Source of the DNA: Micavibrio sp.
Lineage (GTDB): Bacteria > Pseudomonadota > Alphaproteobacteria > Micavibrionales > Micavibrionaceae
Length of the DNA stretch: 64,000 nt
Reading direction: 5' to 3'
NCBI GenBank assembly: GCA_028290825.1
Contig: JAQGJB010000015.1
Coordinates: 31,599-95,598, forward strand
Part shown: in pieces, positions 34,175-43,221 of the stretch
Layout: each line of letters opens with the position of its first letter
Position numbering within the stretch: the stretch's first letter is position 1
Position numbers and translations under genes: made by a program
The notes under the pieces: generated by a model
Seen by the model: only the letters and a program-made list of their open reading frames with translations
Database searches by the model: none
Told to the model about the DNA's origin: nothing

Positions 34175-34903
34175 ATGACTTTACCGAAAAACATCGCATC
34201 TCTGGCTATCGACGCTCAGCCGACATTCTGTGAAGGCGGCGGGCTTGGCGTTGCGGGCGGCCATGCGATCATGCCGAAGATCAATCAGATCAGGTCGCAG
34301 ACCGAAAAAGGATACTGGACGCAGGACTGGCACCCCGCCGGACACTCCTCTTTCGCCAGCACGCATGGCCGCGCGCCTTTTACGACAGCATCAATGATCA
34401 ACGGCCAGATTGTAGCCGACGGCACACCGGGCGCTTATACCCAGAAGCTGTGGACCGACCATGGCATTCAGGGTACTGCAGAGGCGGAACTGCATCCCGA
34501 CCTGGTTGTTCGGGCGGGCGATATGGTTGTGAAAAAAGGCACCAATCCGCTGATCGATTCTTATTCCTGTGTGTTTGAAAACGATAAAGTCACGCATCCG
34601 CGTTTCCCGAACGGAAATTCGGTTACCGACCAATTGCGTACGGACGGGATTGATACAGTTGTGGTCAGCGGTATCGCGCTTGACGTCTGCGTTCGCGACG
34701 GCGCTTGCGATCTGAGGGATGAAGGGTTCCGGGTTGTCGTCGTTCTCGACGCGACGGCTGCAATTACACCCGAAGGTCAGGCCGCGACACTGGACCTTTT
34801 CAAGAAGAAAGGTGTTGAGGTTACCACCCTGGACCAGTTGGCCAGTTATTTTAATCCGCCGTCCGTGACTGCCGCGCCACGCGGTCCCGTCAACGACCCT
34901 TAA
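34175..34903 (+). CDS. pncA: nicotinamidase
   Basis: 242 aa isochorismatase-fold hydrolase converting nicotinamide to nicotinate. The catalytic triad is visible: Asp13 in AIDAQPTF, Lys120/121 in VVKKGTN and Cys172 in ALDVCVRD. The metal ligands Asp51 and His53 are in QDWHPAGHSSF, the nicotinamidase signature that separates it from other isochorismatases. Third gene of the NAD operon, with an AGGAG ribosome site. Confidence 0.94.
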   Translation: MTLPKNIASLAIDAQPTFCEGGGLGVAGGHAIMPKINQIRSQTEKGYWTQDWHPAGHSSFASTHGRAPFTTASMINGQIVADGTPGAYTQKLWTDHGIQGTAEAELHPDLVVRAGDMVVKKGTNPLIDSYSCVFENDKVTHPRFPNGNSVTDQLRTDGIDTVVVSGIALDVCVRDGACDLRDEGFRVVVVLDATAAITPEGQAATLDLFKKKGVEVTTLDQLASYFNPPSVTAAPRGPVNDP

Positions 34904-34911
34904 GGAAAATG

Positions 34912-37551
34912 ATGAGTAAGCTCTCCCTCAAAATCACACAGGCTTCCCTGAACCAGACGGCCCTCGACTGGCCGCGCAATATGGCGAATATTTACGCCGC
35001 AATTGATGAAGCCGTATCGAGGGGGAGCGATATTCTCGCGCTTGAGGAACTGGCGCTTACCGGATATGAGGTAAATGACGATTTCCAGCGCACGGATAAT
35101 GACCGTATCCTGGCGGCGCTTGATGATATTTCCACTTATGCGCAGGCAACCGACCCCAACCTGATCATTTCCATCGGGCATCCCTGGCGGGTGCAGATGC
35201 GGGATCTTCCGGCGGAGCCGGGGTTCGGTGCCGACCGCGTAAAATATCCGCTTTACGACCGTATGAGCAAACCGTTTAACGTTCAGAGCATTGTAAGCGG
35301 CGGGCAGATTCATGCCATGACCGCCAAGGCCAATCTGTATAATGACGGGCGCGGTTATGAGAGCCGTTATTTCAACGAATGGTCGATGAGCGCAGCAAAA
35401 CAACTGGGCGGGGTCTTCGGGACGATTCAAATTCCAATCGACGAGACGGGGCGCAATATCCAGTTCGGGAATCCGATTCTTGCGGTTTCGGACGGGGTAC
35501 AGAGTATAAATATTGCCCAGGCGATCTGCGAGACGAAATGGGTGGCGACGAAATATGACGGACAGCCCTATGACGATTCCCGTTATGCGGACGATAACAT
35601 CATTCCATACTTCAGCCGCCATCTGGGCAGCAAAGACGGCCTGGTCCTGCTGATCCCCAATGCAAGCCCACCGGCACGGGACAAAATCGACAAGCATGTC
35701 CATCTCAACAAACTGGCCGCGCAATATGCGGATGCTGTAGTGGATACGGACGGTCTTGGCTCCAGTGGTTCGACTTTCGCCCAGTTCGGTCACCGCATGA
35801 TCGTGCAGGATGGGGACGTTCTGTCCTATGGCAGACGGATGAGCTTTGACAGAGTTTCGGCGATCACAACGATTGTAGCGGTGACCCCTGCCCCCCTGAA
35901 CACAGCGGCAAAGGTCCATTTGTCCTTAAAGCATGAGTTTAAAAATGCAGGTGCCGTACCGGCTCCGAACCGCGCCTATGAAAACGAGGGTAAGCAAAGC
36001 TGGGACAACCCCGCCAATACGGACCGCCATTATGAAGAGGTTCTGCGTTATACGGCGTTCTGGCTGTTTGACTATATGCGAAAAAGCGGTTCGCGCGGAA
36101 TTATGGAGGCCCTGAGCGGCGGAGCGGATTCCGCATTCAACAGCGCCATGGTTTCGGTGATGGTCCACCTTGGGATGGATGAGCTGGGGGTTGGGAAATT
36201 CTGTGATGAGCTGAACCTGCGGAACAAGGCGCAAATTCTCGATGCGGAGAAAACAGGCGGCAAGGAGGCAGCGATTAAGGTCTGCCTCGCAGAAATGCTG
36301 ACCTGCGTTTATATGGGGACGGGTAATTCGTCGAAGAAGACGCTGGATGCGGCCAGGTTCCTGATTGAAGGCGGCGTCGATCCGGTGACAGGCGAGACTG
36401 TTGAAGGACTGGGCGGAAAGTTTATCTACCGCGATGTGCAGGAACTGCTCGATTTCTACGGTACGCTTTACGCGGTTGAGTCGCTTAAGACTATGGGACC
36501 GGTGAAGAAGCAGCGCATGGTGCTGGAGATTGCCGGTTACCTGAACGCCAGCCCCCATACAACGACCCCGGCGGAACGCGCCGCCCAGGCGGCGGGGCTG
36601 AAAGCCCGTTATCCCCAGATCAAAGATCTGGTCACAGCCGCCGATGGCATGCCGTATGAGAATATACAGGCCCGGGGCCGAGAGGTTCTGATCATGCTGT
36701 TTGCTAACAAGGAGGGGAAGATGGCGGTGGCCAACCCGAACCTTGACGAGGCCCGCAATGCCTATTCCACGTTCGGCGGCGATCTGCACAGCGGCACCAT
36801 CAACCTGAATGCGCACATGCCGAAAGCGTATCAGTTACAGGTCATGCAATATCTTTGCGATCACGGACTGCAGGGCGTGATGGAGCCCGTGCGGTCCCTG
36901 CAAGCAGTCCTGCGCAATAAACCGACAGCGGAATTGCTGCCGCGCGGGGCAGACGGGCAGGTGATACAGAACGATGAGGATGCCCTGCAACGCAATTTCT
37001 GGCAGATGGACCAGATTTCCGATTACATGCATTACGCCCGCAAAATGACCGGTGACGGAGAGCGGCGAATGAATGCGGAGGAAATCTTCGCGTCCTGCAG
37101 GCAGGACAGGCTGTTTCAGAATGCCGATGATAACCGCCTTTATAACATGGTGCGGGTCAGTTATGCCCGCTGGGCCCTAGGGCAGCACAAGATTCACGCA
37201 TCCCCCATCGGCCCGACATTCGGTTTCAATGTCGATCACCAGACATCAATGCGAACGCCGAATTTAAGCGGCCAGAGCAAGGATGAGCTGACCCTGCTGG
37301 GCCTCGACCTTATGTTCCGGTGGGCCGAGGAAGACCAAGCGGGCTGGACGGAGGGGCAACGCCAGACCCTCAACCGCCGCGCGTGGCAGGATACAACGTT
37401 TGTGAAAACGTTCGAACAGAAGCTGCGGTCGCGTGTCGAGGGACGCGATTACGATCTGCACAGCGTTTATGCCGAGGTTCTGCGTGACGGATGGGACAAA
37501 CATTTTGCTCCTTTATCCTCCGCACATCCGATAAGGGTGTTGTCGCGATAG
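34912..37551 (+). CDS. nadE: glutamine-dependent NAD synthetase, unusually long
   Basis: 879 aa enzyme that amidates deamido-NAD with glutamine. The N-terminal nitrilase-type glutaminase has Glu in LALEELALTGYE, Lys in TAKANLYND and Cys in AICETKW. The synthetase domain begins near residue 395 with the P-loop LSGGADSAF. Glutamine-dependent NadE is usually about 540-700 aa; here the synthetase half is expanded. Two ATG codons are adjacent; the second (34912) has the better spacing from AAGGA. Last gene of the operon. Confidence 0.92.
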   Translation: MSKLSLKITQASLNQTALDWPRNMANIYAAIDEAVSRGSDILALEELALTGYEVNDDFQRTDNDRILAALDDISTYAQATDPNLIISIGHPWRVQMRDLPAEPGFGADRVKYPLYDRMSKPFNVQSIVSGGQIHAMTAKANLYNDGRGYESRYFNEWSMSAAKQLGGVFGTIQIPIDETGRNIQFGNPILAVSDGVQSINIAQAICETKWVATKYDGQPYDDSRYADDNIIPYFSRHLGSKDGLVLLIPNASPPARDKIDKHVHLNKLAAQYADAVVDTDGLGSSGSTFAQFGHRMIVQDGDVLSYGRRMSFDRVSAITTIVAVTPAPLNTAAKVHLSLKHEFKNAGAVPAPNRAYENEGKQSWDNPANTDRHYEEVLRYTAFWLFDYMRKSGSRGIMEALSGGADSAFNSAMVSVMVHLGMDELGVGKFCDELNLRNKAQILDAEKTGGKEAAIKVCLAEMLTCVYMGTGNSSKKTLDAARFLIEGGVDPVTGETVEGLGGKFIYRDVQELLDFYGTLYAVESLKTMGPVKKQRMVLEIAGYLNASPHTTTPAERAAQAAGLKARYPQIKDLVTAADGMPYENIQARGREVLIMLFANKEGKMAVANPNLDEARNAYSTFGGDLHSGTINLNAHMPKAYQLQVMQYLCDHGLQGVMEPVRSLQAVLRNKPTAELLPRGADGQVIQNDEDALQRNFWQMDQISDYMHYARKMTGDGERRMNAEEIFASCRQDRLFQNADDNRLYNMVRVSYARWALGQHKIHASPIGPTFGFNVDHQTSMRTPNLSGQSKDELTLLGLDLMFRWAEEDQAGWTEGQRQTLNRRAWQDTTFVKTFEQKLRSRVEGRDYDLHSVYAEVLRDGWDKHFAPLSSAHPIRVLSR

Positions 37552-37604
37552 TACATCTTTTATGAACCATTGAACTAAGCAACCTGATGACCTATATATA
37601 AACT

Positions 37605-37916
37605 ATGGTGCAATTCGTTCACCCAGCAACGGAAGACATTACCCTGAGCGGCCTTCTTGAAGCTCTGGCCGATCCGTTGCGCCTGCAGATCGTCCAGAGC
37701 CTGATGAAAGAGGACAGCCATATGTCCTGTTGTCAGGCCTCGCCCTGTCCCAAGATCCCAAAATCGACGCTGTCTCACCATTTCCGCGTGCTGCGCGAAG
37801 CGGGCCTGATCCGCACAACAAAAAAGGGGGTCGAGCACCAGAATGTGCTGCGGCTTGACGACCTGAACCAAGCTTTCCCCGGTCTTCTGAAAACCATCCT
37901 GAAATTTGCCGAGTAA
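37605..37916 (+). CDS. ArsR family transcriptional regulator
   Basis: 103 aa winged-helix repressor. ALADPLRLQIVQSLM and the recognition helix STLSHHFRVLREAGLI are the ArsR signature. A Cys-rich insertion (SCCQASPC) lies in the region where some metal-sensing relatives have their CxC motif, so a metal or thiol ligand is possible. It follows nadE by 53 bp but has no obvious target next to it. Confidence 0.9.
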   Translation: MVQFVHPATEDITLSGLLEALADPLRLQIVQSLMKEDSHMSCCQASPCPKIPKSTLSHHFRVLREAGLIRTTKKGVEHQNVLRLDDLNQAFPGLLKTILKFAE

Positions 37917-38082
37917 TTATATTGCCGTAAGTTTGCCTTCAAGCGGGAAATCCACGCTTTTCTGCTGAAATCCGGGGTGGTCTCCCTTGTCAAAAGCGAT
38001 GCCCAGCCAACCTGATTAACGACCTGATAACGTCTGCAAAACGGGCTTTATTTCTTGTATTTTCAAGGCAAACCAAGGCATT

Positions 38083-38745
38083 ATGCGAGCACTTCAGCAC
38101 AGATTAAGAGATTCGAATTTTATGCGTAAGGTTCAAGACGCCTGCCACAGCGGTGTTCAGTTGACTGAGCAATTGCGTTTTCTCGGTCGCATGGTGGCGC
38201 ATCCGCGCCGCGTGGGGGCGATTGCGCCGTCCGGCCATGCGCTGGCCGAGGCGATGGTTTCTCAGGTCGATATGTCGCAGCCCGGCCCTGTCCTGGAACT
38301 CGGTCCCGGTTCAGGCGTCATGACACGTGAATTACTGGCGCGCGGCCTTCCGCCGGAGCAATTGACGGTGATCGAGCGCGATCCTGAATTCGCCAAGATT
38401 GTTTCATTGCGCTTTCCCGATGTGAACGTCATTAACGGAGATGCGTTTAAACTGGGTGAACTTCTGACCGGAAAATTTCCGCAAAAATTCAAGGCGATTA
38501 TTTCGGGTATCCCCTTGCTGAATCTACCGGCGGACCGCCGGGGAGAGCTGATTAATACCGCTCTCGACCAACTGGCACCGGGTGCGCCGCTTATCCAGTT
38601 CTCTTACGGGTTCCACAGCCCGGTCGCCGCACCGTCCGGTTCGCGTGTCGAGATGACGACTTTTATCTGGCGTAACCTGCCGCCGGCACGGGTTTGGGTT
38701 TATCGCCGTGACGTTCAACCAAGCCTTGTGAGAGCCAGCGCATGA
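38083..38745 (+). CDS. pmtA: phospholipid N-methyltransferase (PmtA-like)
   Basis: 220 aa SAM-dependent enzyme of the Rhodobacter-type PmtA group that methylates phosphatidylethanolamine towards phosphatidylcholine. Seen: an N-terminal FLGRMVAHPRRVGAIAPSG segment typical of this group, SAM motif VLELGPGSGVMT, and SGIPLLNLP. A related reading is a KsgA-like rRNA methyltransferase, but the N-terminus favours PmtA. It overlaps the response-regulator gene by ATGA. Confidence 0.87.
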   Translation: MRALQHRLRDSNFMRKVQDACHSGVQLTEQLRFLGRMVAHPRRVGAIAPSGHALAEAMVSQVDMSQPGPVLELGPGSGVMTRELLARGLPPEQLTVIERDPEFAKIVSLRFPDVNVINGDAFKLGELLTGKFPQKFKAIISGIPLLNLPADRRGELINTALDQLAPGAPLIQFSYGFHSPVAAPSGSRVEMTTFIWRNLPPARVWVYRRDVQPSLVRASA

Positions 38746-39179
38746 AAAGCCAAAGCGAAGAAATCATCGTCAACAACGCCCTGGCGCAAAAAGGGCCATT
38801 GCTGAAAATCCTGATCGTGGACGACAATATCGAGGCCGCTAAGACGCTTGGCTGGATGATCGAGGCGCTTGGGTATGAGCCGCAGGTGACTTACAGCGCG
38901 GGTGAGGCCCTGGAAAAAGCGCGCGTATTTTTGCCACATGTGATCCTGATGGATATCGGGATGCCTGGAATGAACGGGTATGAGCTCTGCCAGACGCTCA
39001 AACAATCGCCAGATTTCCGCCGCACGGTGTTTATCGCCCAGACGGGATGGGACCCGGACAAGAACGAGGCCATTTCGAAAGAGGCCGGGTTCGATCACTA
39101 TCTGGTGAAGCCGGTCAGCCTGAAGACCCTCGAAGAACTCCTCGCTAAGACCACGGCCGGTTTTAACGACGATCAGTAA
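38742..39179 (+). CDS. single-domain response regulator
   Basis: 145 aa receiver domain with an extra ~20-residue N-terminus. VDDN, phospho-acceptor Asp71 in LMDIGMPGMNG and Lys in YLVKPV are present; the switch Thr region reads AQTGW. There is no output domain. Coupling to pmtA suggests a link to membrane phospholipid or stress signalling, or simply shared transcription; no histidine kinase is adjacent. Confidence 0.88.
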   Translation: MKSQSEEIIVNNALAQKGPLLKILIVDDNIEAAKTLGWMIEALGYEPQVTYSAGEALEKARVFLPHVILMDIGMPGMNGYELCQTLKQSPDFRRTVFIAQTGWDPDKNEAISKEAGFDHYLVKPVSLKTLEELLAKTTAGFNDDQ

Positions 39180-40048
39180 TCAGGAGGTAGCGGAACGTAT
39201 TCCGTTTCATCGCCGGGAATTTTCCCAAAGCGCCCTTCCTGCCAGTCGTGCTTGGCCTGTTCGATCCTTTCGCGTGAGGTCGAGACGAAATTCCACCAGA
39301 TAAAGCGCTTCTCCGGTAACGGCTCGCCCCCCAGTAAAATAATATGGGCGTCGCTGTCGGCCTCCAGTCTCACCTGACCGTCCGGCATGAAGACCGGCAG
39401 GGTCAGCGGTTCGATCACCGTATTGCCGACGCGGACGCGCCCAGCAATCACATAGACGGCGCGTTCGGTATAGTTTTCCGGGAGCTCGAGCTTGCTTCCC
39501 GGCTGCATCCTGGCTTCGACGTAGAAAAGCGGACTATAGGTCGTTACCGGTGATAAGGAACCGTAAGCTTCGCCAGCGATGATTTTCAGTTGCACGCCGT
39601 TGCGTTCGGCCAGAGGCAGCACCTCACGGCCATGATGAAAAAACTCCGCACCTTTTTCTTCGCATTCTTTTGGCAGGGCGACCCAGCTTTGCAGGCCGTG
39701 AACCCTATGCAGGTGGGTGCGCTCCGCCGCGCCGGTGCGTTCGGAATGAGAGATACCGCTGCCCGCTGTCATCCAGTTGACATCGCCGGGCGTGATAAGC
39801 TGGTTCGAGCCAAGGGTATCGCGGTGAATGATTTCACCATCGAAAAGGTAGGTGACGGTCGCCAGGCCGATATGCGGATGGGGGCGGACATCCATCCCCT
39901 CGCCTATGCCAAGCTCCGCCGGGCCCATGTGATCGAGGAAGATAAAAGGTCCGACCATGCGGCGGTTGCGGTAGGGCAACAGACGGTGAACCCGGAACGT
40001 GCCAATATCGGCCTCACGCGCGGGAATGGTCAGTTCGATCAGGGACAT
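39173..40048 (-). CDS. pirin family protein
   Basis: 291 aa bicupin. The metal-site motif is RPHPHIGLATVTYLFDGE, followed by HRDTLGSNQLITPGDVNWMTAG and SHSER, typical of pirins (quercetinase-like or regulatory). Catalytic activity cannot be predicted. Convergent with the response-regulator gene, overlapping by 7 nt. Confidence 0.94.
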   Translation of the reverse strand: MSLIELTIPAREADIGTFRVHRLLPYRNRRMVGPFIFLDHMGPAELGIGEGMDVRPHPHIGLATVTYLFDGEIIHRDTLGSNQLITPGDVNWMTAGSGISHSERTGAAERTHLHRVHGLQSWVALPKECEEKGAEFFHHGREVLPLAERNGVQLKIIAGEAYGSLSPVTTYSPLFYVEARMQPGSKLELPENYTERAVYVIAGRVRVGNTVIEPLTLPVFMPDGQVRLEADSDAHIILLGGEPLPEKRFIWWNFVSTSRERIEQAKHDWQEGRFGKIPGDETEYVPLPPDY

Positions 40049-40113
40049 TGCTTTCTCCGGATGATGGCCTAAACTTCAGGGGTCACCTTAAACCTGAAAC
40101 AGGATTTTGCAAA

Positions 40114-40518
40114 ATGGCCGAAAATCTGCGCACCGCCCATGTCAGTGAGAACGGTGAAAGCGCGTTCGGCGTCGACATCACAGTTTCGGGGTTTGAAATT
40201 AAAGGCGATGAGCCGATTGAAAGCGGTGGCGGAAACCTGGGTCCTGCGCCGTATGACATCCTGCTGGCGGCGCTTGGAGAATGCACGTGCATGACGGTGC
40301 GCTGGTACGCAAGGCAGCAGAACTGGCCACTCGAAAAAGTCGAAGTCATCCTCACCCACCACAAAGAGGGGCGCACCGATCATTTCACGAAGGATATCAG
40401 CCTTTACGGCGATTCACTGAGTGGCGAGCAGCGCGAAAAATTAATCGAAATTGCCGCCAAATGCCCGGTACAGCGGACACTTGAAGGCACACCCGTGATC
40501 GCCACACACAAAGCCTAG
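40114..40518 (+). CDS. OsmC family peroxiredoxin-like protein
   Basis: 134 aa OsmC/Ohr-fold protein. One conserved Cys is in ALGECTCMTVRWYA and the second in AAKCPVQRTLEG, the pair used for hydroperoxide reduction. AGGAT lies nine bases before the ATG at 40114; the ORF-track start at 40048 has less support. Convergent with the efflux pair, 4-nt overlap. Confidence 0.9.
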   Translation: MAENLRTAHVSENGESAFGVDITVSGFEIKGDEPIESGGGNLGPAPYDILLAALGECTCMTVRWYARQQNWPLEKVEVILTHHKEGRTDHFTKDISLYGDSLSGEQREKLIEIAAKCPVQRTLEGTPVIATHKA

Positions 40519-42110
40519 TGCGCGGCCTGCGCCGCTTCTTTTGCGGCGGCAGCGTTAGGGCGGTTCATCGGCAGGAACAAGGCCGCAATCAAACCAAAGG
40601 CCACTAGCATTGCCAGGAAAAAGAATGAGTCCGCATAGGCGAGGATCGAGGCCTGGCTAAGCAGTTCTTTATAGATCTGCCCTGTCGCCTGCGATCCGGC
40701 GGCGGCCTGTGGCAGGCCATGGGCCATGGCGTTAGCGGTCAGGCTCTGCAGCGTGCCCTCATAGACAGGATCACCCGGGACAAGCCGGTCCACCAGATGG
40801 CTCTGATGAACCTGGGAATGGCGGGCGAGATAGGTGGTGACGAGGGCGATGCCGACGCTGCCGCCAAGGTTACGGGAGAGCGAAAACAGAGCCGACGCCT
40901 TGGTGCTTTTTTCCTTTGGCACTTTCATGAAGGCCAGTGTGCTGACCGGGATGAACAGGAACGGGATGCCGATCATCTGAATAGCGCGCAGCCAGACGAA
41001 GGTATTATAATTTGAATCGAGGTTGATATAGATCGAGGTGAGATAGCAGCCGATTCCACAGGCGCTTAAGCCAAGAAGCACAAGATAACGCGCCGGAACA
41101 CGCGATACCAATTGGCCAGAGACAGGCATCAGCAACAGAACGAAGACAGCGCCTGGCGACAGGATCAGGCCCGCCATGGTTGCGTTATAACCAAACAGGC
41201 TCTGCACCATGATGGGCAGCAATGCAGAGGAACTGTAGAGCACGAAGCCGGTAATAAAGATAAGGATCGAGCCGAGGCCGAAGCTGCGGTTGGCAAGAAG
41301 TTTCAGATCAACCACCGGGTCTTCGCGTTTCAACAGCCAGATCACGGCGGCGATCAGTGTCGAACCACTGAGCACGGCGAAGAAAATGATGAAACTGCTG
41401 TCGAACCAGTCTTCCTGCTGCCCTTTATCAAGGACGATCTGCAGCGTGCCGAGGCCGATGGCGACGAGGGCCAGGCCAATATAGTCGATTTTTTTCAGGC
41501 CCTGCGCCATGGCGTGCGCAGGATCGCGAACCATCTGGCTGACCAGGGTGAATGCGAGGATGCCGACCGGGATATTGATGTAGAAAATCCACCGCCAGCT
41601 GAAATTATCGGTGATGAGGCCGCCGAGTGTGGGGCCGAGGATTGGCGCGACGATCAGGGTCACGCCAGTCAGGCCGAAGACCGCGCCGCGTTTTTCCGGC
41701 GGGAAGGAATCCATGATAATCGCCTGTTGGGTCGGTTGCAGGCCGCCACCGGCCAGGCCTTGGATCATCCGGAAGACGATCAGCATGGGCAGCGAGGTGG
41801 AAATGGCGCACATAAAAGAAGCGAAAGTGAAACCGGCAATGCACAGCAGGAAAAATTTCTTCCGCCCGATCACACCGGAAAGCCAACCGGAAAGTGGTAG
41901 GATGATGCCGTTCGCAACCAGATAGGAGGTCAGAACCCAGGTGCTTTCATCCTGCGACGCGGCGAGGGAACCGGCGATGTGGGAGAGTGACACGTTGGTG
42001 ATGGTCGTATCCAGCACCTCCATGAATGTAGCCAGAGACACCACCACGGCAATGAGCCAGGGGTTAAAGGTCTTTTGTTCCGGCGCGGTGAACGTGGCGG
42101 TGTCAGTCAT
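40515..42110 (-). CDS. DHA2 family multidrug efflux permease (EmrB type)
   Basis: 531 aa major-facilitator antiporter with 14 predicted membrane helices. The first-helix motif ATFMEVLDTTITNVSLSHIAGSLAAS and motif SGWLSGVIGRKKF are the DHA2/EmrB pattern. It exports drugs or other hydrophobic compounds using the proton gradient, with EmrA spanning the periplasm. Its start overlaps the stop of the emrA-like gene, so the two are translationally coupled. Confidence 0.94.
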   Translation of the reverse strand: MTDTATFTAPEQKTFNPWLIAVVVSLATFMEVLDTTITNVSLSHIAGSLAASQDESTWVLTSYLVANGIILPLSGWLSGVIGRKKFFLLCIAGFTFASFMCAISTSLPMLIVFRMIQGLAGGGLQPTQQAIIMDSFPPEKRGAVFGLTGVTLIVAPILGPTLGGLITDNFSWRWIFYINIPVGILAFTLVSQMVRDPAHAMAQGLKKIDYIGLALVAIGLGTLQIVLDKGQQEDWFDSSFIIFFAVLSGSTLIAAVIWLLKREDPVVDLKLLANRSFGLGSILIFITGFVLYSSSALLPIMVQSLFGYNATMAGLILSPGAVFVLLLMPVSGQLVSRVPARYLVLLGLSACGIGCYLTSIYINLDSNYNTFVWLRAIQMIGIPFLFIPVSTLAFMKVPKEKSTKASALFSLSRNLGGSVGIALVTTYLARHSQVHQSHLVDRLVPGDPVYEGTLQSLTANAMAHGLPQAAAGSQATGQIYKELLSQASILAYADSFFFLAMLVAFGLIAALFLPMNRPNAAAAKEAAQAAH

Positions 42111-43162
42111 TATTGCACATGGACGATCGGTTCAACGGACATGCCCGGGCCGATCGAAAGCTCTGCCCCCGGTTTATCGACGAACACGATCTTGACCGGT
42201 ACACGCTGGACAATCTTCACGAAGTTTCCAGTGGCATTTTCGGCCGGGAACATGCTGAAACGCGATCCGGTGCCGTACTGGATACTGTCAACCTTGCCGC
42301 GGTAGGTTTTTCCGTGGAAAGCGTCGATTTTAATATCCACCGGCTGGCCGGGTTTCATTTCGGACAATTGCGTTTCCTTGTAGTTGGCGACAACCCAGAA
42401 ATCGTCGCTGACCAGCGCCATTAATTGCTGGCCGGGTTGAAGGTATGCGCCCTGCTCCACCGTGCGGCGGGTAACGCGGCCATCTTCCGGCGCATAAACA
42501 ATAGTGTCGTTCAAGTTGTTCTGCGCGTTTTCAAGTGTCGCCTTGGCACGGTCAACCGCTGCGGCAAGCTGGGTCACTTCGGCTTCGGAGGCGGCAATCG
42601 TATCGGGTGCGGTATTTGCGGTTTTCAGTTTCGCCATGGCATCGTCATAGCGGGAATGGGCCGCGCGTTCGGCGGCGACGGCATCATCAAGGCTCTGGCG
42701 GCTGCGCGCCGTATCGTCGAGGCTTTGCAGGCGCTTCATTGTCTTGGTGGCATTGGCCCATTCGGATTGCGCCAGGGCGACCTGCGACTGGGCGGAGGCA
42801 AGGTTGGACGGAGCGGAGACGGAAGTGTTGGCATGATTGTGTTTGCCTGCGACAAGGCGGGCCTCAGCCGCAGCCAGATCGGCCTGGGCCTGGGAGACGG
42901 CAACCTTGTAATCGCGCGGATCGATTTTGAGGATGACATCACCCTTCTTCACATGCTGGTTGTCCTTGACCGCAAGTTCGACGACATAGCCGCCGACTTT
43001 CGGTGCGATTGGGATGATGTGCGCCTCGATCGTTGCGTCATCGGTTTTTTCTTCGTCGCGGGTGGACCAGATATGAAAGCCAGCCCCCGCCACGATCGCC
43101 AGAATGACGAGAATGATAATGAAACTTTTTCCGGAGTGTTTCGATCCAGGTGCCTTGGCCAT
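42110..43162 (-). CDS. HlyD/EmrA family membrane-fusion protein
   Basis: 350 aa periplasmic adaptor with one N-terminal membrane helix (about residues 12-30), a lipoyl-like half near VKDNQHVKKGDVILKIDPRDY, a long coiled-coil hairpin (about 90-215) and the second lipoyl half DGRVTRRTVEQGAYLQPGQQ. It links the EmrB-like pump to an outer-membrane channel. First gene of the pair; its promoter region contains the palindromic operator shared with tetR. Confidence 0.94.
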   Translation of the reverse strand: MAKAPGSKHSGKSFIIILVILAIVAGAGFHIWSTRDEEKTDDATIEAHIIPIAPKVGGYVVELAVKDNQHVKKGDVILKIDPRDYKVAVSQAQADLAAAEARLVAGKHNHANTSVSAPSNLASAQSQVALAQSEWANATKTMKRLQSLDDTARSRQSLDDAVAAERAAHSRYDDAMAKLKTANTAPDTIAASEAEVTQLAAAVDRAKATLENAQNNLNDTIVYAPEDGRVTRRTVEQGAYLQPGQQLMALVSDDFWVVANYKETQLSEMKPGQPVDIKIDAFHGKTYRGKVDSIQYGTGSRFSMFPAENATGNFVKIVQRVPVKIVFVDKPGAELSIGPGMSVEPIVHVQ

Positions 43163-43173
43163 TGCTTTTCCTT

Positions 43174-43188
43174 ACTAAACGGTTTAGT
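43174..43188. promoter_or_regulatory. TetR-type operator
   Basis: ACTAAAC-G-GTTTAGT is a perfect 15-bp palindrome in the short divergent gap between the emrA-like gene and the tetR gene. Its position allows the regulator to repress both directions. Confidence 0.8.
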
Positions 43189-43221
43189 TTAGTATATGTG
43201 CGAATGCGAAAGGAAGTCAAG

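Noticed and set aside
30823-37551. Phage-derived NAD reconstitution (anti-defence) cassette
   Set aside because: The genes cover the normal chromosomal salvage route through NadD and NadE, and no phage genes flank them; no sequence evidence supports a phage origin.
41112-41900. 262 aa plus-strand ORF
   Set aside because: Opposite the EmrB-like permease; hydrophilic shadow of a membrane protein.
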